Positions 59,801 through 64,000 of a stretch of 64,000 nucleotides of DNA are shown here, piece by piece. This DNA is from Daldinia sp. FL1419 (taxonomy: Eukaryota; Ascomycota; Sordariomycetes; Xylariales; Hypoxylaceae), in contig MU623358.1 of the NCBI GenBank assembly GCA_025201765.1, positions 186,001-250,000 of the forward strand, written 5' to 3'. The position numbers and the translations under genes are program-made. The notes below the pieces were generated by a model. The model worked only from the letters and a program-made list of their open reading frames with translations, had not been told where the DNA came from and made no database searches. Position 1 is the first letter of the stretch. Each line of letters opens with the position of its first letter.

Positions 59801-61992
59801 GTCAAGAAGAAGAAGAAGAAGAAGAAAAAGAAGAAAAAAGACTTTACTGAAATACTTATCACCCCACCCATCCCGTGATCACGAATGGGTGATATGCTAA
59901 GTACGCACCCACATACTACAGTAAGGGAAGATATGTGTCCATACACGTGTCTGTATTGACGCCATATATAATAATAGATATTTGGTATTAGAATATATTT
60001 TATCATCTTGCTTTAACTTTTCCATTATTAAGTTACAAATGTTCAAACTAATATCTCAAATAAATCCATGATGGTGATCTACACATGTAAGTAGGGGAAC
60101 GGATGATGTTTATCCGTCATCATCGTTGATGGACATGAAGGATGAGGAGGGATGAGATCACGACACATATTTAGCAAAATAAACCTCCTCAGCAGCTAGG
60201 CGTGCATATAAAAAACAAAGTACCTAACTTACAACTAGCCTTTTTAAATTCGAATAACTAAATAACCTATATGTTGATAGGTTATAAACTTCTTAACTCT
60301 TATCTTTTGTCTTATTAGTACCTGGTAAGACGATGCCTTAAAAGTTAAATAATTAAACTTTTAATATGTAAATTTTCGAAGGTACATGGAGTTTGAATAT
60401 CTGTTATTTTTCTACGGTTAGGTGCCTAACGTTTAACAATGAACATGGTGGTTGACACGTTCACTCCTCGAGCCGCTTATCACTTACGTTAGTCCTATAT
60501 ATTTCGGGTCTCTCGAAACCCTTGCCACGTCGCCTTGCTTACCTAGGCAAAGCTGTAGCCTCATGTGGCAGAGGAGCGTCATCAGTAGTCTATTAAACTG
60601 TGTTAAACGATGTTACCTTGAAACCGAGGCCAGGAAAATAGATCTAACACAACTAATAAATATTGAATAGAGTATTATATGAATATAACCATTAGCCACC
60701 TAGGAAGTACCCAAGCATCTAAAATCATTCGACACAATACTTCCAAATATATTGCAAAGAGGACAAGATATGGTTATCTTGATGTGCTGTAATAGAACTA
60801 TATGAAAGACTACCTTCCAGTCCTAGTACGATTCAGTTTAATCAAGACAACAACAAGTTGATATATTTACCATTTTACCTAAGCACATAAACACATAAGG
60901 CATTACTAAGTAATGCCTCCCATAGTTATGCCACACTAACAATGATCCAGTGGACCTCGTGGATGCAGGTACAGTTGCACTCCGTGTAAGTAAGTACTGA
61001 ATGCGCAGGATAGAAAATTTTCCGATGGCGCTTTCGTACTGCTGGATGACTAAATATCCGTATTATCATTGTATGTATAGGAATTGAAAGGAGAGCGTAA
61101 AATAATAAATAAATAAACAATTTGAATATAAAAACCAAAATTTTTCCCGATTTTCTTCTGATAGGGGCTTGAGAGTGTAGTTTTCTGAGTTGATAGGTTG
61201 CAAGGATCTTCGAGTGGACGAGCCCATTGATGTAAGTCCGTCTGTAAAATATGCCGGAAGATCACTGCAGGAAACGATGGGGGCATGATGGGTCCAATGG
61301 ATTCCATAGGTCCAAAAAGGTTACCCCCGACTTTTTTTTTTTTTTTTTTTCTTCTCACACCAGGTATGTTCTTTTTAATCCGAGCACCCAGTACCAGACC
61401 CAAGAAACCCGAGACGGAGGGAGCCCTGGTCCCCCACGACGCCTCCCGCATCCCTCTCCACGACTTCCTCAATCCCCGGAAGTTCAAGTGGATCGACCTA
61501 ATAGTAGAAAACCCGGGCCCCGTTTCGATCGAGACAATGGATATACTATATAGTATTGTATATAACCCTTATCGTTGGCCTATCATAGCTATGCTACTGT
61601 CTAATCTATTCGAAGCAGAATATTCATCCAGTAAATCGCGTTTCGCTGCCTTCAATGACAATGAATGACCATCCCAAGTATAAAAATACTCTACTTCGGA
61701 GTAGACGACGTGTTTACCAGTTCGGTGATGATTATGAATACGAGAAATTTCCTTGAGCGTGTATGATAGGCCATATAAGTGCACCTAGGATGAAGAGACC
61801 GAGATATCCCGACACCCCCCGGACCGATGTCGTCCTATACTGCTAAGAATCTTCTCTAGCCGGCATCGTATCATCAAGGTAAGTAACGCCTATCAGAGCC
61901 GCAACGTCAGACCGTTGGAAGATCTAGATCTACTAAGGTTAGACCCTTAATATCTAGCCCATATATAAATACATACCCTTGGCAAATACCTA
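56848..61992. other. 5.1-kb gene-free region upstream of the SomA-like gene
   Basis: No product can be supported. The part near the gene (56848-58700) has many short open frames on both strands, pyrimidine/purine tracts and CGGCGG-type runs, as expected for a long leader and promoter of a developmental regulator. A (GAA)n tract lies at about 59803-59840. 60240-60420 is AT-rich. The 127-codon frame at 61285-61668 starts in a poly-T run and is not convincing; its GC-richer part (61380-61520) is the only piece with coding-like texture. Confidence 0.5.
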
Positions 61993-62759
61993 TTAATCAT
62001 CCTCTGGCGGCAACTCATCATCGATATATCGGATTAGAGATATCCTCATCTCGGTGGTATCATTCCCCCGCAGCACGTCGCTAATAAAATGCGCCTCAAC
62101 CTGCATCTGTACCATCTCGAGAGCTCCCCTTAAAACGCCGCAGAATATATTTGAATACCATAACTCGTCTTGTGCTCGGCCATCATCAGGAAGCTCGACA
62201 AAATCAGCCAGAGGATTTTCCTCGAAGACGAGCGAGAATTGCTTGCTGTCGCTTGTCCAGTTTGTCACGGTCGGTGTAATGTTGAGAAATATCTTGAACC
62301 CGACCTATATGAATGGATTATGCAAGTTAGTCTAGGACATGTATCGTATATACGCTATAGGAATTGTTTGGCCCGAAGACTTACCTTCGCGATCATGTCT
62401 GCTGTCTCTCGAAAATTAGAACACCGCCTCATAGTATTAGATTTAGCTAGGTAGTCCTCGATCAATCGAAGGCCAATATTGTAGCCCATCCTATCTAGTT
62501 GCTTATTGACTTCGACGTAATCACCCTCAAAGTCTTTACATAGCTGAGCGACTATGGTACCATAAGTCAAGGTGACAAGCTCGGCATTGACTTTATCGAT
62601 GCGACCCCTTATTGTAGCGGAATATTAGAATGAAGTCTTGGAAAGTGTGGCCCTCAACTTACTTCCAGATCCTATTGTCTGTTAGAAGAGATGATACGAG
62701 GCGGAGTAAATGTTCCTCACTTACTCTTCGCCTACGCGGGCAGCTTTGTTGGCTGACAT
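61993..62759 (-). CDS. BET3: TRAPP complex subunit Bet3, with a 9-nt microexon
   Basis: Four exons: 62725-62759, 62663-62671 (9 nt), 62385-62607 and 61993-62304, giving 192 residues, the standard Bet3 length. The N-terminus reads ARVGEE-IWK-GRIDKVNAELVTLTYGTIVAQL only if the 9-nt exon GATCTGGAA is included. Further on are MGYNIGLRLIEDYLAKS, a conserved cysteine in RRCSNFRETAD (the acylated Cys of the family), FVELPDD and CGVLRGALEMVQMQVEAHF. Bet3 is a core TRAPP subunit that activates Rab1/Ypt1 for ER-Golgi and intra-Golgi traffic and autophagy. All four exon borders are GT..AG. Confidence 0.95.
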
Positions 62760-63481
62760 GCTCGATCGGCGAGCTCAAGTTGAGCTCATTTAGGTCATGG
62801 GATTGTCGGTTCGTACGTCCTTTGATTATCAACCAGGGGGATCCTGTAATTTTCGGCTCGTGAGGGCGCGTATGTATTATTTATTATCGTCTTTGGTAGG
62901 TAGTGAATAGTACGGTGAAGCGAAGATAATAAAGTTTCGTTGATAGGTAATGTAGGTAGATTAATCGGTAGGGTCTGGGGGGCGTAAACCAATGATAAAA
63001 GTTCCGACGCAGCTACGTAACGACCCCAATCTTAGTAAGGTACCTAACGTGATTGAGTCCCGCTGTCCTGTCCCTTCAGCTAAGGAAAATCGCTTTTCCG
63101 CTAGAACAAACAAACAGGTAGGAGGAGGTACCTACATACTTAGGTAAGTGCCGCCTGAAGAGCCTCCAGATACTAAAAGAGACTCCACCAGCTGCACAAG
63201 GAGCTACCTACATTTATGTATGTAGGTACTTGGGTACTTGGAGCTCTTAGTTCCATCCAGCCCTGGATAACAGGTAATAGGTACTAACCACCTACCTAGG
63301 TAGCTTAAGATTTGCTATCGGATGGAGACGCGCAGAGCCGCGCCCAATCAACTTATAAAGTCAACCTACGGATCTATACAACAATCTTCGAGTTTCACAA
63401 CCCATTTGCGATACATACTATAACCCCCCCCCCCAAAAAGAGGCTGTACTTTTCTCTAAACTAAGATCCTATCTTTTAAAA
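62760..63481. promoter_or_regulatory. Divergent promoter region, BET3 / U5 snRNP protein
   Basis: 722 bases between divergent start codons. CCTAGGTA and GTAGGTAC motifs cluster at 63120-63305. A poly-C/A run lies just upstream of the right-hand gene (63426-63440). Confidence 0.6.
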
Positions 63482-64000
63482 ATGTCCGCCGAAAAACGAC
63501 CTGCGCCTGAGGAACCGGGCGCTGGCCAATTGGTTGTTAAAAGACAAAAGCCAGGGACAAGTACTGCGCTCTCTCGACGAGATGGTGTTCCCGGGAGTAA
63601 TGCGCTGGTGCAATCCGTATGTCTATCTACTACGCGTACCAAAAAAAAATGAAGGAATGTAGACGCAGCGCTGACACTATGATTTAGGGTCCTCGAACGA
63701 GTAACCTAGAAGCGCCGTTGATGGAACTTACGGGACATTCCGGAGAGATCTTTTCAGCAAAATTTAATCCTACGGGAGGGTTGATTGCCTCAGGGTCGAT
63801 GGACCGAAGCATATGTAGGCTGTTTTTTTTTTTTTTTTTTTTTTTACTCCGCCTTTGAGTTTCGCTAATTGAGATAGTGCTCTGGAATTCTTCCGGCGCA
63901 TGCGAGAACTACGGTATATTGACGGGTCATCGGGGTGCGGTCTTGGATTTACAGTGGTCTCGGGACTCCGAAATTCTATATTCGGCCTCGGCCGATATGC
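63482..64000 (+). CDS. spf38: U5 snRNP 40-kDa-type WD40 protein, 5' part (cut by window end)
   Basis: Exons 63482-63616, 63688-63814 and 63878-64000 keep one frame to the window edge. The N-terminus MSAEKRPAPEEPGAGQLVVK, followed by LMELTGHSGEIFSAKFNPTGGLIASGSMDRSILLW and ILTGHRGAVLDLQWSRDSEILYSASAD, shows the first WD40 blades of SNRNP40/Spf38, a component of the spliceosomal U5 particle that binds Prp8. The second intron (63815-63877) carries a long poly-T run. Only about 128 residues are inside the window; the full protein is about 340-360. Confidence 0.9.

Noticed and set aside
61285..61668. 127-codon open frame on the plus strand (and its minus-strand partner 61050-61487)
   Set aside because: Starts within a poly-T run; only the short GC-rich middle looks coding and I cannot match it to any family.

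Overview
The window is a stretch of nuclear DNA from a filamentous ascomycete, most likely a sordariomycete. Genes are split by short GT..AG introns of about 50-100 bases. Many products are fungal types: the SomA/Flo8-like LisH regulator, Fta4 of the Sim4 kinetochore complex, Pet117, Tom6 and a Zn2Cys6 factor. One AT-rich block looks fully mutated by repeat-induced point mutation (RIP). I rebuilt exon structures by hand from splice sites, reading frame and family conservation. No rRNA, tRNA or CRISPR array was seen.

Layout. 0-10 kb: an SRPK-like kinase gene with two in-frame stops (-), PET117 (+), an eight-exon alpha-glucoside-type MFS transporter (-), an assembly gap flanked by a 92-base duplicated segment, and a Zn2Cys6 factor whose DNA-binding end is unclear (+). 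10-25 kb: myo-inositol oxygenase (+), indoleamine 2,3-dioxygenase (-), ESCRT-I Vps23 (+), a long disordered protein gene with two in-frame TAG codons (-), a CoA-transferase family III protein (+) and a GRE2-like reductase (-). 25-28 kb: no gene seen. 28-36 kb: an intracellular GH3 beta-glucosidase with PA14 domain (+), Fta4 (+) and a calpain-like protease (-). 36.7-40.5 kb: a 3.77-kb AT island that is one RIP-degraded transposon with long terminal inverted repeats and a 9-bp target duplication, so Mutator-like. 41-50 kb: accessory genes, namely an unknown protein, a small secreted cysteine-rich protein, a serine beta-lactamase-like protein, a broken and an intact short-chain dehydrogenase, and an unknown gene with an internal TAG. 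50-64 kb: core genes, namely Tom6, a conserved fungal protein, SomA/Flo8-like with a 5-kb gene-free stretch upstream, TRAPP Bet3 with a 9-nt microexon, and the start of the U5 snRNP WD40 protein (cut by the window end).

Working together. The transporter, GH3 enzyme and inositol oxygenase all concern carbon uptake and breakdown, but they do not form a tight cluster. Tom6 and Pet117 serve mitochondria; Vps23 and Bet3 serve membrane traffic. The most interesting pattern is a set of genes whose coding frame runs through single TAG codons. In the kinase the TAG sits where the family has tryptophan. That is what is expected of genes repaired by sexual-stage A-to-I mRNA editing (UAG to UGG) known in Sordariomycetes; RIP or plain nonsense mutation is the competing explanation.
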